Positions 1 to 12,002 of a stretch of 64,000 nucleotides of DNA are shown here, in pieces. A program made the position numbers and the translations under genes. This stretch comes from Archegozetes longisetosus (Eukaryota > Arthropoda > Arachnida > Sarcoptiformes > Trhypochthoniidae): positions 4,744,001 through 4,808,000 of the forward strand of contig JAEMBT020000001.1 in assembly GCA_018873245.2 (NCBI GenBank), read 5' to 3'. A model generated the notes under the pieces. That model saw only the letters and a program-made list of their open reading frames with translations, made no database searches and was not told the origin of the DNA. Position 1 is the stretch's first letter; each line of letters starts with the position of its first letter.

Positions 1-685
1 CGATTTAAAACTAATCACAGATATACTGAAAAGTATTTGTGCTTAATTATTTGAATAACCCTTAGATATAGAATAATTAAAAAAATTTGCACTAATCAGA
101 CATGTTAATACTGGTTTAAATAATATTCGGGCTATATTTACATCAGTTGTTTCTCATATGTTTATTGAAGAAGTTATTACGAACTAACCCAGTCTATAAA
201 TGGGTTTTTACATTTTTCCAGAACTGATTCTATTCGATTGGTTTGAATCATTTGATTAATAGATTTCTTTTGTCACAAGTTTTGGTTTCGTGTGCATACT
301 TTAAAACGAAAACTGAAGCTCTAAATAACTTTTTTTATTTTAGTTACACTGTTATGGAAAAATCTGAAGTACCAACTAGATTTGATCTAGTTTCTTATTC
401 TTTAGTTCGACTTTGATTTAAACATCGTTTTTGCGTAATGATGAAAAGAAATTTTTTTAATTTCAAAAATTCATCATATTAAATTTTTCACAATAGATAT
501 TTCATAACCCGAAAACTGCAAGTATATTTCAGACTTTTCAGTTCTGTTTCGTTAAGCTTAGAGAATGAGTTGATACAATTTTCAGGAAACTATTGAAAAA
601 TTACTCATACGATCATGGTAGTTTGTTAAACACTAATGTAATCAATACATTAGTTAAAGTTTGGGAAGCTCATAAATTAAGAGCT
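1..685. repeat. Third copy of a palindrome-arm segment
   Basis: This stretch matches 23,240-23,935 in the same orientation and 10,600-11,292 in inverted orientation, with scattered substitutions and small indels. No coding region is visible in it. At about 686 the similarity stops and a different duplicated block begins, so it is one piece of a patchwork duplication rather than a simple extension of an arm. Confidence 0.85.
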
Positions 686-689
686 TCTG

Positions 690-2900
690 GAAAACGGTTC
701 CAGTCCAGTTCTGTGGTAAAGATTTAGAAATTGTTCAAAAACGATTTAAAAACCTCGATCAGTGCATTGTTCTTAGAAGTGAAAGTTTGGCAAATGTCTT
801 CAACAATATCTTAAAAGTTTTCTCAAAATAATTTCTTGATAATAGGTCTTAAATTTTACTTTCATTTAACCTTTAATTATGTTTAATCTATAGGAATTTT
901 GCCATCACTTAAATCGCTTAAGTTTTTCAGCTTAATTGCTGGTCCATTAACATAATGAATGCTTTTGAAAAATGATTTGCTACAATCCTGTTGAGCTTTA
1001 AGTTTAGGTCATTGGAAAATAAATGGACGAAAAGTGTGATGTCTTCAATAAACGTGAAAATCACTCTTAAAAATGAATCGGATGATTAAGTAATAATTAC
1101 CTTGCTTAAAATAGATTTTTCGAACATAACGGGTTTTATCGACAGATAAATCATTTGTTTAAGTATAGAATAAAATTCAGTATATTTATGAGTTATTGAA
1201 AAAAGGTTATAAGGTATGACATTTTTTTCATTTTGAAAAATTCTCATTCAAACTCGATATCAACAATGTCACCGACCAATTAATTATGTGAATCGACTAT
1301 TAATATTCATATAATTGATATGAACACAGTATTTATAAAATCATAAAAAAATGTTGATTCCATCCCAAGTCAATATACCTTAGAAATTTCTTCGATTAAA
1401 ATTTTTTTATGATTACCAGTACTTCGATAATGAACTACATGTAGAAATAAGTGTGAGTTTTCAGACTTGGTATGCATAGGAAAAATTAAAAAACTTTTGA
1501 GATGTCTAATAAAGAAAATAAAGCTCAAACTCAAAGCAGGAGTTTTTGTTACAAACATACAATAAATCATAGAAGTAATAATTGAATAACTTGTGATAAT
1601 TTAATATTTGATATTTGCCGTTTAGGTAACTTCAATTATAATAATCCTTACGAAAAAAATCAGGAAACCCATAGTATATTTTGAGAATTAATTTTTTCGA
1701 CCTAAACTCTATTCAACACTTATGGATAATAATAAAGTATATTATTGAGAAAGAAGCACTAAGATAATTTCAACTGTGGGTTGCGAAAATAAACCAAATA
1801 TGAAACAATCTATTGAAAAGTGTGTCGCTGCAGAGGGAGACCGAATTAAAATGTCATTTCTTTTTAGTTGTAATAATCAGAATCAAATGCATTCTTGTTT
1901 GTACATGTACATGTTTGTATCTAGACTCTTATTTAACTTTTATAATTTTTATTCTCATTGAGTTGATTATTTGAATATTATCTGAGCTTAAACTAGTTAA
2001 TTAATTGAATTAAAGCTTTGCATAATTTAAAACAAATATAAACAAATTTTGTGTACAATGCATTTTTGTGTACAGAAGTCAAAAACAAAAGACTCTTCCC
2101 ATATATTCATATAGAAAGTGTACTCAGTTTTGTGTATACTCACTTTTGTATACAACTTGTTTTAGTGTACCGATCTTCATAATTGCCGTAGCTTTTCTAG
2201 TACTTCGATTTTGTGTACAACTATATCAGAATATCCAACTGTAATTTTCTTTACTTTGAATTTTTAACTGACTTAGAAATTGTTACTACGGTTGAAAATA
2301 ATTAAGTCTCATAGTGAAACCATAATATATGATGAGAGAGAGGAAAAGCTTAAACATGAGTTCCCTTCAAGATCTCAAACCCTGTCTCATATTCAATCGT
2401 TGCATCGTTACTTTGGTTCACTATTTGATTGCAATCATAGCGACTATGCTATGCTAGAAAAACTTGATAAGAAAGTTATAATGAGTTCTAATAAAACGAA
2501 ACAAAGCACTCTTACCAATTAATATATTCTAAAAGATAAACTCATTTTCTAAATTGTTATGTTTATTAATGAAATCTAGCATTTAACATATACTTTTCAT
2601 TTTTGTGTAAAATCGTTTTTGTGTACAGATTTCGGAAACGGAATGCGTACACAAATATTAGTTTTGAGTGTATTGTTCTTGTAAACTGACATTAAATTAA
2701 TAAAAGTTGATTTTGATAAACCAAACTTTCAGAATATGAGTAATTGATTTTACTTGTGATTGAAATATCAAAAAATAAAATGCTTCAGCTGCTTTATTTC
2801 AAATTTATTTTGGACAGTCTTATTTAAGCTGTAAAATAGAAGAGTAATAAGGTTATAAATGAACTATACTTAAACTATAGGAATCTCTTCAAGACCTAAC
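690..2900. repeat. Direct duplicate of the 29,350-31,480 block
   Basis: Bases about 690-1,530 match 29,350-30,160, and about 2,040-2,900 match 30,620-31,480, all in the same orientation. The middle part (about 1,540-2,040) is replaced. Its end (about 1,895-2,035) matches 27,320-27,440 directly and 7,020-7,145 inverted. No gene is visible apart from a pogo/Tigger-like remnant. Similarity ends close to 2,900. Confidence 0.85.
2042..2670 (+). mobile_element. Truncated pogo/Tigger-like element
   Basis: This is a 5'-truncated copy of the element at 30,598-31,253; the right terminal inverted repeat ends near 2,670. An open stretch at 2,280-2,522 encodes a fragment ending in SSNKTKQSTLTN. It resembles the C-terminal tail of Tigger/jerky-like transposases, where a short helical region precedes a QxTLxxYF-like motif. 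The family call rests on this tail and on the TA target site of the full copy, so it is moderate only. No catalytic triad is present. Confidence 0.5.
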
Positions 2901-4378
2901 AACCGTATGCGATTGCCTCTTCCTTCCGGTGCAATAACATTCTATTATCTTTTATCATTTTCTATCGTTTCAAAGCTGTGAACATAAATTCTGTTATTAG
3001 TTTGAACTTCAGTTTTACAGTTAACACAAAACGACTTGTTAGTGGTTATCGTCAAGGTATTTATCAGAATATGAGGGTAAACGCTACTTAAAGAAACTAT
3101 ATGAACTTTATTAGTAAATACTCCCGCTATTATTGGGTCATTTATGAATTTGATCAATTAGTTGTCTGTGTTTTCATTTGTATTTAAAAATAACATTATT
3201 AATATGCCACGAATCGCGGGCCTGAAAAAAGCTATTGTAGATGCTCTGGGTGATCAATTTCGATTTAAAATGTAAAACTAATAATTTCAGGTACAAGTTT
3301 TTAATTCAAAAAATTATGCTTAATTTTCAATTTGAGTAAGAAATATTATAGATTACTATCTGCTAATATTTAAAATTTTTTTTCATATAGAACTTTATAG
3401 TTATGACATTTTGCCTGAGCTTTAAAGCAAGAAAGTTCTATGTTGAAAATCATATCCTTAGATCTTAATGTAATAAATGGCGTAGCATCAATTTAAGATA
3501 TACATTTAAGTTCCATAAGTTTCTTGTTTGAATAATTTCGGAATTAAGATGCAATTGGTATCGAACGCTAAACTTCAAAGCCATGTTTTGTACTTGGAAC
3601 CCAATAGCCTCCAAGTGGTATTTTGAATATTCCGTTATTTATTTCAAAGTCTCAAAACTTAAATTTATGGTTTGACTGAGATTGCATAAAGATTGAAGTT
3701 AAGGACTTTAGATAAAAATATTTTTTTTTAATAATTTGATCACTATTGAAATATATACTATAAAAAGTTTACATAATACTACATACTCTGATATGTTATT
3801 CAAGTCATAACTGCCATTAATGCATTATATTAATCAAGTTTTAAAAACTCATAACTTAAACCTTACGGTAAATCATTAAAAATGATTCAATACAATTACT
3901 GCTTATAATGCGGAGAATATAAAATATGCATCAATTTTTTTGCAAGAATTTTACATATGTTCACCAAAATTTCAAATTTTAGCAGACCTCGTTTCTTATC
4001 TATCTCGAATTAATTTCATTTTAATTATCAATAAACTGTTCAGAATTTATAAAGAAAACTTATTTATCTAAAGTCATTATTTTGCATTAGAACAGTTTTT
4101 AAAGTGCGTCTCAATTTTTGTGTCAAGTATTAAACACATAGATTAAAGAGATTAGCTATAAATGATCTTTTATATTACAAGGAGAAAATTAATAGGAAGA
4201 AGACACTCAATCTAATTTATATTCATAGGACAATATGGGTTAGTATGTTTATTTAAATCATGTCCTTATAATTAAATTCACTGAAAGTTATAGATCTCGT
4301 TTGAATGTACTAATCATATAGCTAAAGAGTGATTTTATCATTTGATTGGCAAACGATTAGAAACAGCTTAAATTTATA
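2901..4378. other. Intergenic, no recognisable gene
   Basis: AT-rich sequence with only short spurious reading frames. I see no splice-bounded coding exon, RNA gene or repeat with a clear partner elsewhere in the window. Confidence 0.6.
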
Positions 4379-4688
4379 CAGTAGAACCTCGTTGTTTTAA
4401 ACCCGCTTTTGTCTAAAAACTTGTTCAAAATAGCGAGTCTTCAAAATAGTCAGTATATTGAAAAATGCTCGAAATAAAGATTTCGCTCAAAGTGCAATAT
4501 TTGAATGATTAAGACTAAAATTTTATTTAGACCGATTTGAAGTTCCTACACGAACCTCTGAATCATAAACTGCTCAGCCATCTTAATAATAATGATTTAT
4601 CTTATGAAAATTTGGTATGAAATTATATCTTGAAACTGTTTAACAAATATTTCAAAATAAGCGGTTTCAAAATATCGAGAGTCTACTG
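4379..4688. mobile_element. 310-bp MITE, TA target site (pogo/Tc1-like)
   Basis: The element starts with CAGTAGAACCTCGTTGTTTT and ends with the inverted partner (CAGTAGACTCTCGATATTTT on the minus strand). The flanks are TA on both sides (4,377-4,378 and 4,689-4,690). The termini continue with a second similar stretch (AAACC). It has no coding capacity. TA target, CAGT start and length fit a non-autonomous Tc1/mariner/pogo derivative. Confidence 0.7.
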
Positions 4689-4903
4689 TACTAAGATGAT
4701 ATTTACCGAGGTTTATATAAGTAAAAAACTTTACGTCTTTACGTTTATATTAGTGAACTTGTTAAAATTTAAATTAATTTTAATTAATTTTATCAATGTA
4801 AGAAAGTTGCTTTAAATAAAAAAAATAGCCTTTACTTTACGAACGATTTTTTCATAAATTTCATGGATTTACTAATAGTAAATTACAAGGTTTTCAAAAG
4901 GAC

Positions 4904-4910
4904 TATATAA
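4904..4910 (+). promoter_or_regulatory. Probable TATA box of the cuticle-like gene
   Basis: TATATAA lies about 100 bp upstream of the ATG at 5,006, which leaves room for a transcription start near 4,935 and a short 5' leader. In such an AT-rich genome the motif alone is weak, but the position relative to the gene is right. Confidence 0.4.
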
Positions 4911-5005
4911 AGTTATTTTCTAAATTAGAATCTAGTGAATGTTTCATAGAAAATAGCGATAACAACGATTCACTAAACTTTGGTAGACTTTCCTTAAGAG
5001 TCAAA

Positions 5006-6663
5006 ATGCTTGTAAAGGTATGGGCTTTTACTTTCTCTGATTTAAATTTATTTTATTTTCTTAATCTAAGGACTTTTAGGAATTTATTTCACAATTGATC
5101 TGAATTTTTCAGAGTTCGAGTTTTTCATTGAAATTAAATGGTTATATATTAACTTCTAAATATTAATAACTAAAACATTTACTGTCTGAGGTACGCGTTT
5201 CACAAATTTAGAATTATATTAAGCTTGAAATAAATATGAGTTTTATCGAACCACTGAGTAATTGAAGTTAGTCACAGATTCGTTTAATATTCAAAATTAT
5301 TATTAAAAGTTTTATCGCGAAAGACATTAATTTGCAAATAATTATTTAATCTATTTTAAAGTTTATTCAGAAAGTAGCAAGAAATGATTATAAAATCTAC
5401 GCTAAACAATTAATATTTATTTAGAATTGGGAAATTTAAATAACTATTGTCTAAATTTTCGTATTTTGCTCTGACAAAGAGCAAACTTTTAAGTAAGCTT
5501 TTGAATAAGTTATTCAAGATTTAATAGTTTAAGCGTTACAGAACTCTAATAAGTGATGATGTTTCCTAGAGATTCAATAACTAGTTAAAGAATTCCGGCC
5601 TTGTCAATAATACTTAATCCTTTTATTATATGAATTTCTAAAAAACGTAATTCAAGTGAATTCTTCAAAAATGGTTTCTGTGAAATTACAAAATGGTTTA
5701 CTCTAATCACCTATTAATTATAACGGAGATATTGATTATGACAATTCTTGTAATTACAAAATATTTTTCTAAAAAATAGATACTAATTTTGGTTCTTGCT
5801 GTGAAATATGCTAAATGTCAATTAGGAGGAGCTGGACTTGCCATCGGAGGAATAAGATTTCCTAGACCCCATATTGATCGAAAACAGCATGGAACTTTAA
5901 GCCATCCCAACATCTATATTCCGGAAGGGAGGATGCTTGCTCCTATTATAATGAGGCCATTCTCGCCATTCTTAGGATCTAGTCTCTTGGGAGGCTACGC
6001 TACAATCGCCACCGATCCAATTGTTCCTGTTAACGCTGCTGTCGTTACTTTGAGTAAAACTATAGACTACAGATCCGTTCCATATTCAGCTCAACCATTT
6101 GTCCCACAAGTAGTAAATGTGCCACCAAGTGAACAACCCGTGCAACTTAACTTTTTATCGAAATCAAGTCCACTAATTATTACTCAACAACATATCCCAG
6201 GTATTGATTTTGTCTAGAATTCAATTTGTCCTCTTATGTTGGTCTAATTTGTATGAACTAATGTTTAATAGGAGAACCTGGACAAGTGCAAGTCACACAA
6301 TCCGTAGATGAAGCTAATAGACTCATTCACACTGTAACCAAACCTGTGATTCAAGAAGTGATTGAAATTATCCAACCGTATAGACAACTCAGACAACAGA
6401 TCAATCCCGTTGTAGAACAGGCAAATACTATTGTCGCACAAGGAGAAGGCCCAAGACTTAATGGTCTCTCATCAGGTATTATCGAAGGCACTGGTGTTCT
6501 TAGATCTGGCCGTATTGCCACCACTGATCTTAGACTCGGCGTTGCTACTCCAGTTGTCGGTGTCGGAGGTTTGAGAGTTAGAGGAGTTTACGAAACGGGT
6601 TTAGGTTTCAGTCCATATAGAACTGGTTTCAGATCTACGAGATTAGGCGGACGACGATATTAA
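5006..6663 (+). CDS. Secreted cuticle-protein-like gene, three exons
   Basis: Exons are 5,006-5,017, 5,780-6,200 and 6,272-6,663; phases agree at both junctions (0 then 1) and all introns are GT-AG. The product is 274 residues. The first exon encodes only MLVK and exon 2 continues ILILVLAVKYAKC, giving a clean signal peptide split after four codons, a layout typical of arthropod cuticular protein genes. The mature part is rich in Gly, Pro, Val and Arg, with a helical QEVIEIIQPYRQLRQQ stretch and a Gly/Arg-rich C-terminus ending RLGGRRY. It has one Cys after the signal region and no membrane helix. I recognise no Rebers-Riddiford chitin-binding consensus, so 'cuticle-like' is an inference from gene structure and composition. 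Exon 3 is duplicated, in damaged form, in the opposite palindrome arm. Confidence 0.75.
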
Positions 6664-6687
6664 CCTGGTTCTAATGCATCAGTTTTC

Positions 6688-6693
6688 AATAAA
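6688..6693 (+). terminator. Polyadenylation signal AATAAA
   Basis: AATAAA lies 25 bp after the stop codon of the cuticle-like gene and fits a short 3' UTR. Confidence 0.55.
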
Positions 6694-8590
6694 CTTATGA
6701 TATTACATGAGTGAAATCGGTTTTAGTTGTTTATCCAATTTGAAAGCAATTTAGAGCAAATATTTTTAATTAATTGCAAAAACTATAAATTTTATTGTAA
6801 ATTATAGATTTCTACCCACAATAACACAACTCTATTACATTAAAAGTTGATGACTGATATGATCGTGTTTTCCTATTTAAAAATTTTGAATTTTATCAAA
6901 CTAATCAAATGTACTATATTTGATCAATTGTTAAAAAAATTGTCAAAAAACTCAACAACTCAGATATAGAGTGAACTTTTGATGAATTGCTGGAATTTAA
7001 TTTTCTGATAGTTTACATTTTTAAAAATTATCCAAAACTTAAATTCAATTAATTAACTAGTTTAAGCTCAGATAATATTCAAATAATCAACTCAATGAGA
7101 ATAAAAAGTTTAAAAAGTTAAATAAGAGTCTAGATACAAACATGTACTTAATATCATTGTGTTGTCTCTGAAAACTCTCTTTCGATAACATTATTCAAAT
7201 GGGGTTTTAGAACTCAGCTAATGATATAAAGTGCATAGAATTAAATACGAAAAGAAGCTTTTCGCATTAAATAGTGTTTTAGAACCTGTGTCAATAAACA
7301 CTACAGTTGCGTCAATAAATTAGCGAAAGTGAAAATAATTCTCCACAAACTTTAATCATTTTATGACTCGTCATAAAAGTTATCAGAAATAATATTCAAA
7401 TGAGAAACTTTTGGATTCTGTTCTCAAAATTACGTTTAAAATACTTTGTAATTAGAGTAATTTTAATTATTGTTTTTGCCATTCACTCTAATTATTAATG
7501 AGACCGATTGGTAAGATATCAAAAGTCATACCCATTCATGTACAGTCAAATGGACGTCTTGGTTATCACCTTCAAGTCATTTTTGAAACATATCTGACAA
7601 AATAGAAGTTTGTTTGCTTTCCAAAAGCTGAACATAAGTAAAGATTAAAAAGTGATTAATCTTTCAATACTTATGAATAAACTTACTTGACGCTTTAAAG
7701 TCATTAATAGACACGACTGTGTTTTGGTCGGCGTGAACTTGTTATTGCGTTGTTTAATTAATTTATCTGAAATGAAATTCCTGAACAATATAAACTGGAG
7801 ACGTAGCCAACCTATTCACGAAATTGAAAGAAATGTGATATTATAAAATCATGGAAGGGGTCTGACAACTCAATAAATTGCAAATACGATCAGTCGTGAC
7901 TAGTGATGTCAAGTCTTTCTAGAAAAAGCTCAATAAAAAAGTCAAAGGTAAAAGTGAAGGTAATTTTTAGAAATTTTCAGCAAAAAGCCAAAGGAAGATT
8001 GTTATATATGAAAAGTGACATTTTACTTTGTCTATTATTCTTTACTTATTTACGTTTTTTCAAAAATCAAATTTTTCTCGCATTTTGCACGTTCGATAAG
8101 TTTGCGGTCTTTTAAAACGTACAAATTTAAGCAATTGTTACTTTTTCGTGTTCTTCAGAAGAATTTCTTATGAGGACGAAATTTTTTAAGCACATATTTT
8201 TCAAATTTCAAGTGATTTAAACATGTTTAACAGTCTTTGAATGTTTAGTAATGGAAAGTTTTCCACATTTATTGTTGTGAAAGAAAGTTTACATAAAACA
8301 TTTAGCATTATATTTATCAATCTTCTTACGCTAACATTCATATTCCTCAATATTTAGCCAATTACCATCAAATTCACAAAAGTATTGTACCATTTAGATA
8401 TTTTTAATCAATATTTTACATGCGAATAAGACTTGAATAAAATCGCTAAATAGAAACTTTATTTAAAGTGATTGAACTTTATAACAGTGCATACTTTTGA
8501 AAGACAAAACTGAGTTTCAAAAAGTATTTCAAAGGAATAATGTACTTTAGCCTCTCCTGGGATATAGGTTTCGTAAACAATAAATACGAT
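6694..8590. other. Non-coding arm sequence
   Basis: No gene is visible. The stretch pairs inverted with about 25,870-27,770 with moderate divergence. The part at 7,020-7,145 also has a copy at about 1,895-2,035. Short open frames here, such as 7,903-8,115, are not conserved in the other arm and look spurious. Confidence 0.6.
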
Positions 8591-8769
8591 TAATTTCTTA
8601 TTTACTTAGAAGTTAAAAGTTTTTATAAAATTTTTGATGTTCAAAAGCTGAAGGTTTTAATGCCCAGCTCTAGGCCTGGACTGGAGAATAAGGACTTTCT
8701 CTCAAAGGTTGAGACTTGGCACCCCTAATCGCGACGTTGAAACTGTTTAGCGATGGTTGAATGGTTATA

Positions 8770-9434
8770 CCCCGATTGATAGAAATCCACTTTATAGACA
8801 CCCACTTTATAGACACCTACTTTATAGACATCCATTTTATAGACATTCCACTTCATAGACATTTCATTTCATAGACACTTGATTAGTGAGACATTTTTAA
8901 GCTATTCAAAATAATTTAAATCTATTTATACATCTGAGAAATTAAAATAATTGTATATTAATTATACTGAAAGTCAAGTGCATCGAATCTCATATCTACT
9001 AATCCGTTAATCTTATGATCTTATGATTATTAAGATATTTAACACGTGCAAAATGCAAACCTATTCAACAGTTTTTCAATTGAATGAAAAGTGATTTTTA
9101 TTTTGAGTCTATTCAGCTCAATATATAAATTTTTTATTAGAATATTTCTGCATATCTATATTTGAATTTTATTAAATAGTTAGTGTTTATATAATCTATC
9201 TGTAAAATACGTCTGAATTAAGTTTTATTGAACCAAACAAAGAGAAAAATGATCATTTTTCAAAACTAGATTCAATAAGATTGTCTAGAATTAACATCAA
9301 TAATCTCCTCGATAACCAGAATTTTCATTAGCGAAAAATTAGTCTATGAAATGAAATGTCTATAAAGTGGATATCTATAAAGTGGGTGTCTACAAAGTGG
9401 ATTTCTATAAAGTGGATGTCTATAAACTGGGAAG
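8770..9434. mobile_element. Foldback-type element with tandem-array termini (left copy)
   Basis: The left end contains at least five tandem variants of CACTTTATAGACACC (about 8,787-8,880). The right end contains the same units in inverted orientation (about 9,341-9,427, TCTATAAAGTGG-type). The outer ends are CCCCGATTGATAGAAATCC and its imperfect complement. The roughly 460-bp middle has no open frame. Tandem units inside the inverted ends are a hallmark of foldback elements. The copy in the other arm is at 25,093-25,757 and has the same length. Confidence 0.75.
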
Positions 9435-10199
9435 GTACCGGTTGAATAGGCTTTATACAGCTGGTATGTTTTAAGCATTACAGCTGTTCACACAGAGCGT
9501 TAAAGTTTAAAGTTTAATCTGAACCTCTAATTCTCTTTTTAAAATTAATATACTTTAGAAATGATAAGAGAAAACAAACAAAAGGTAAATAAAACACCAA
9601 CACATAGCCAGTTTGATTGTACTATAATAATATAGTATAATTCAACTACAGCTCAGTCCAAAAACTCGTAGAAAGCTAAATTTTAACAAATTAGTATTGC
9701 GCATTTTCATACTTTATAATTCCTAATGAATTTTCAAATTAAAATAGGGTTTTTATGATGTACTTATATCATTGATTGATAAGTGTGTAGTATTCGGTTT
9801 AGTCCCAAAATTTGAGTTCGCGTGAGCAATTCAATTTGATAATCAGAATCGTCTCCTAGTTTTATATGAATTTGGCATCAAATCAGTTAAAAACTTGACC
9901 AATTAACTGGAATAGCCTTAAGCACAATTTATGATCATCTGAAGCGGTTTCAGTCAGAATCTGGAATATTTTCAAAGATTTAATTGAGAAAAATGAACTA
10001 AAATTGACGATATATTGGATAAACTGTGTATACGTATGGAGACACTTTCCGCATCTATGCGAGCTGATTTAAACTCTGTATTTAAGCTCAAAGAATGCAA
10101 ATTAAATATTGGAGTTGGTTATAAAAACATTATTTAGAGTGCTATTTATATCTCAAGCTTATTATAATTAAATTTGAACAACTTTAAAAAATATGGGCA

Positions 10200-10945
10200 A
10201 TTGCAATTTCCGACTTTTTTTTTGACTAAGCTGTATTGACATACAGTCATGGAAAAATCTAAAGTACCAAATAAATTTGATCGTTTCTTAATCTCTAGTT
10301 CGATTTTGATTTCAGAAATATTGTTTGTGAGTAATCATGGAAGAAATTACTTGAAAAAAAAATTTTCAAAAATACAACTGTTAAATTTTTTTTCAACAAA
10401 TACTTTGTAACTCGAAAACTACGAAGTGTATTGCGAAATTTGAGACTTTTCAGTTGTATTTAGTAAGACTTAGAAAGTGAGTCGATACGTGTTTCAGAAA
10501 ATTATTGAAAAATTACTCATTTGATCATAGTAGATTGTCAAACATTAATGTAATCAATACAATTACTACTTAATCGCGGTTTGATTTCTACTACACGTTT
10601 TCCAGAAGCTCTTAATTTATAAGCTTCCCAAACTTTAACTCTATTTTATTGATTACATTAATGTTTAACAAGCTACCATGATCGTATAAGTAATTTTTCA
10701 ATAGTTTTCTGAAAAATGTATCAACTCATTCTCTAAGCTTAACAAAAAGAACTGAAAAGTCTGAAATATACTTGCAGTTTTCGAGTTATGAAATGTCTGT
10801 TGTGAAAAATTTAATGATGAATTTTTGAAATTAAAAAAATTCTTTTCATCATTACGCAAAAACGATGTTTAAATCAAAGTCGAACTAAAGAATAAGAAAC
10901 TAGATCAAATCTAGTTGGTACTTTAGATTTTTTCATAACAGTATA
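10200..10945. repeat. Nested diverged inverted repeat inside the left arm
   Basis: Bases about 10,215-10,560 are inverted-complementary to about 10,640-10,945 with many substitutions, separated by about 80 bp. Shared landmarks are GAAAAATCTAAAGTACCAA, CATTAATGTAATCAATA and TATTGAAAAATTACT. The same nested hairpin occurs in the right arm at about 23,590-24,300. No gene is seen; the inner part of the 1-685 block is a further copy of one half. Confidence 0.75.
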
Positions 10946-12002
10946 ACTAAAGTGAAAAAAGTTATTTAGAGCTTTCAGTTTTCGTTTTAAAGTATACACA
11001 CGAAACCATAACTTGTGACAAAACAAATCTATTAATCAAATGATTCGAACCAATCGAATTGAATCAGTCCTGGGAAATGTAAAAACCTATTTATAGACTG
11101 AGTTAGTTCGTAAAACTTCTTCAATAAAAATATGAGAAACAACTGATGTAAATATAGCCCAAATGTTATTTAGACCAGTATTAACATGTCTAATTAGTGC
11201 AAATTATTTTAATTATTCTATATTTAAGGGTTATTCAAATAATTAAGCACAAATACTTTTCAGTATATCTGTGATTAGTTTTAAATCGCAATAAAGTCCA
11301 CGTGTGTTAACTTGTTGGTAGCCGGCGGTATTCAAAAACATTAATCAGGGATAATAGAGATTTGTTATTCGTATTTCCAAAAACATGTTGAAAATAAGAC
11401 TTGTCAATCCATAACTGACTTAAATATCTAAAATTAATTTATGATCTGATTATTAATTGAGTGGATATCATTTTCAACAATCTTCATTGATATGGTTCAC
11501 TTCAAGTTATTGTTTTATGTGATTGGAATATATGAACCAAATAAAACTAAACTAAACTACACATTTACTTATAAATGTATACATATTCATGCCAGTCTAT
11601 ATTACCTTTCAGGACTGAAAAATTTTGGAATCATTTTTCGACAGTCGTTGAATTATCGGAAAATGTTCTCTTCAATCCGATAAGTTTACATCTCGAATTT
11701 TTTAATAATTCTGAAAGTAGATGTTACGGCGGGTATTAGACTTTGACGAAGTCGACTCTTTACGAATTTCCACATCGACATCCTGTAAGTGTAACATAAT
11801 TCTAATAACTCTGATAAAATCTGAATAAATAGGATCACACATATTGTATTAAAAGTACTCACACATTCTCTCAAGATAACGACAAAATTCATTAAGTTAA
11901 CCTTATTTTAAATTTGGTTTTACACATATTTTATTGTTTAAGTATCGAATCGTTGAACTTGAAAGCGTCATTCTTAGAATAAATTTAGTTTTATTCTCGA
12001 AA

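Noticed and set aside
11492..11892. Frames of 63 and 68 codons, repeated at 22,127-22,585 in the other arm
   Set aside because: They recur only because the DNA is duplicated; ends and frames differ between arms and no codon-level constraint is visible.
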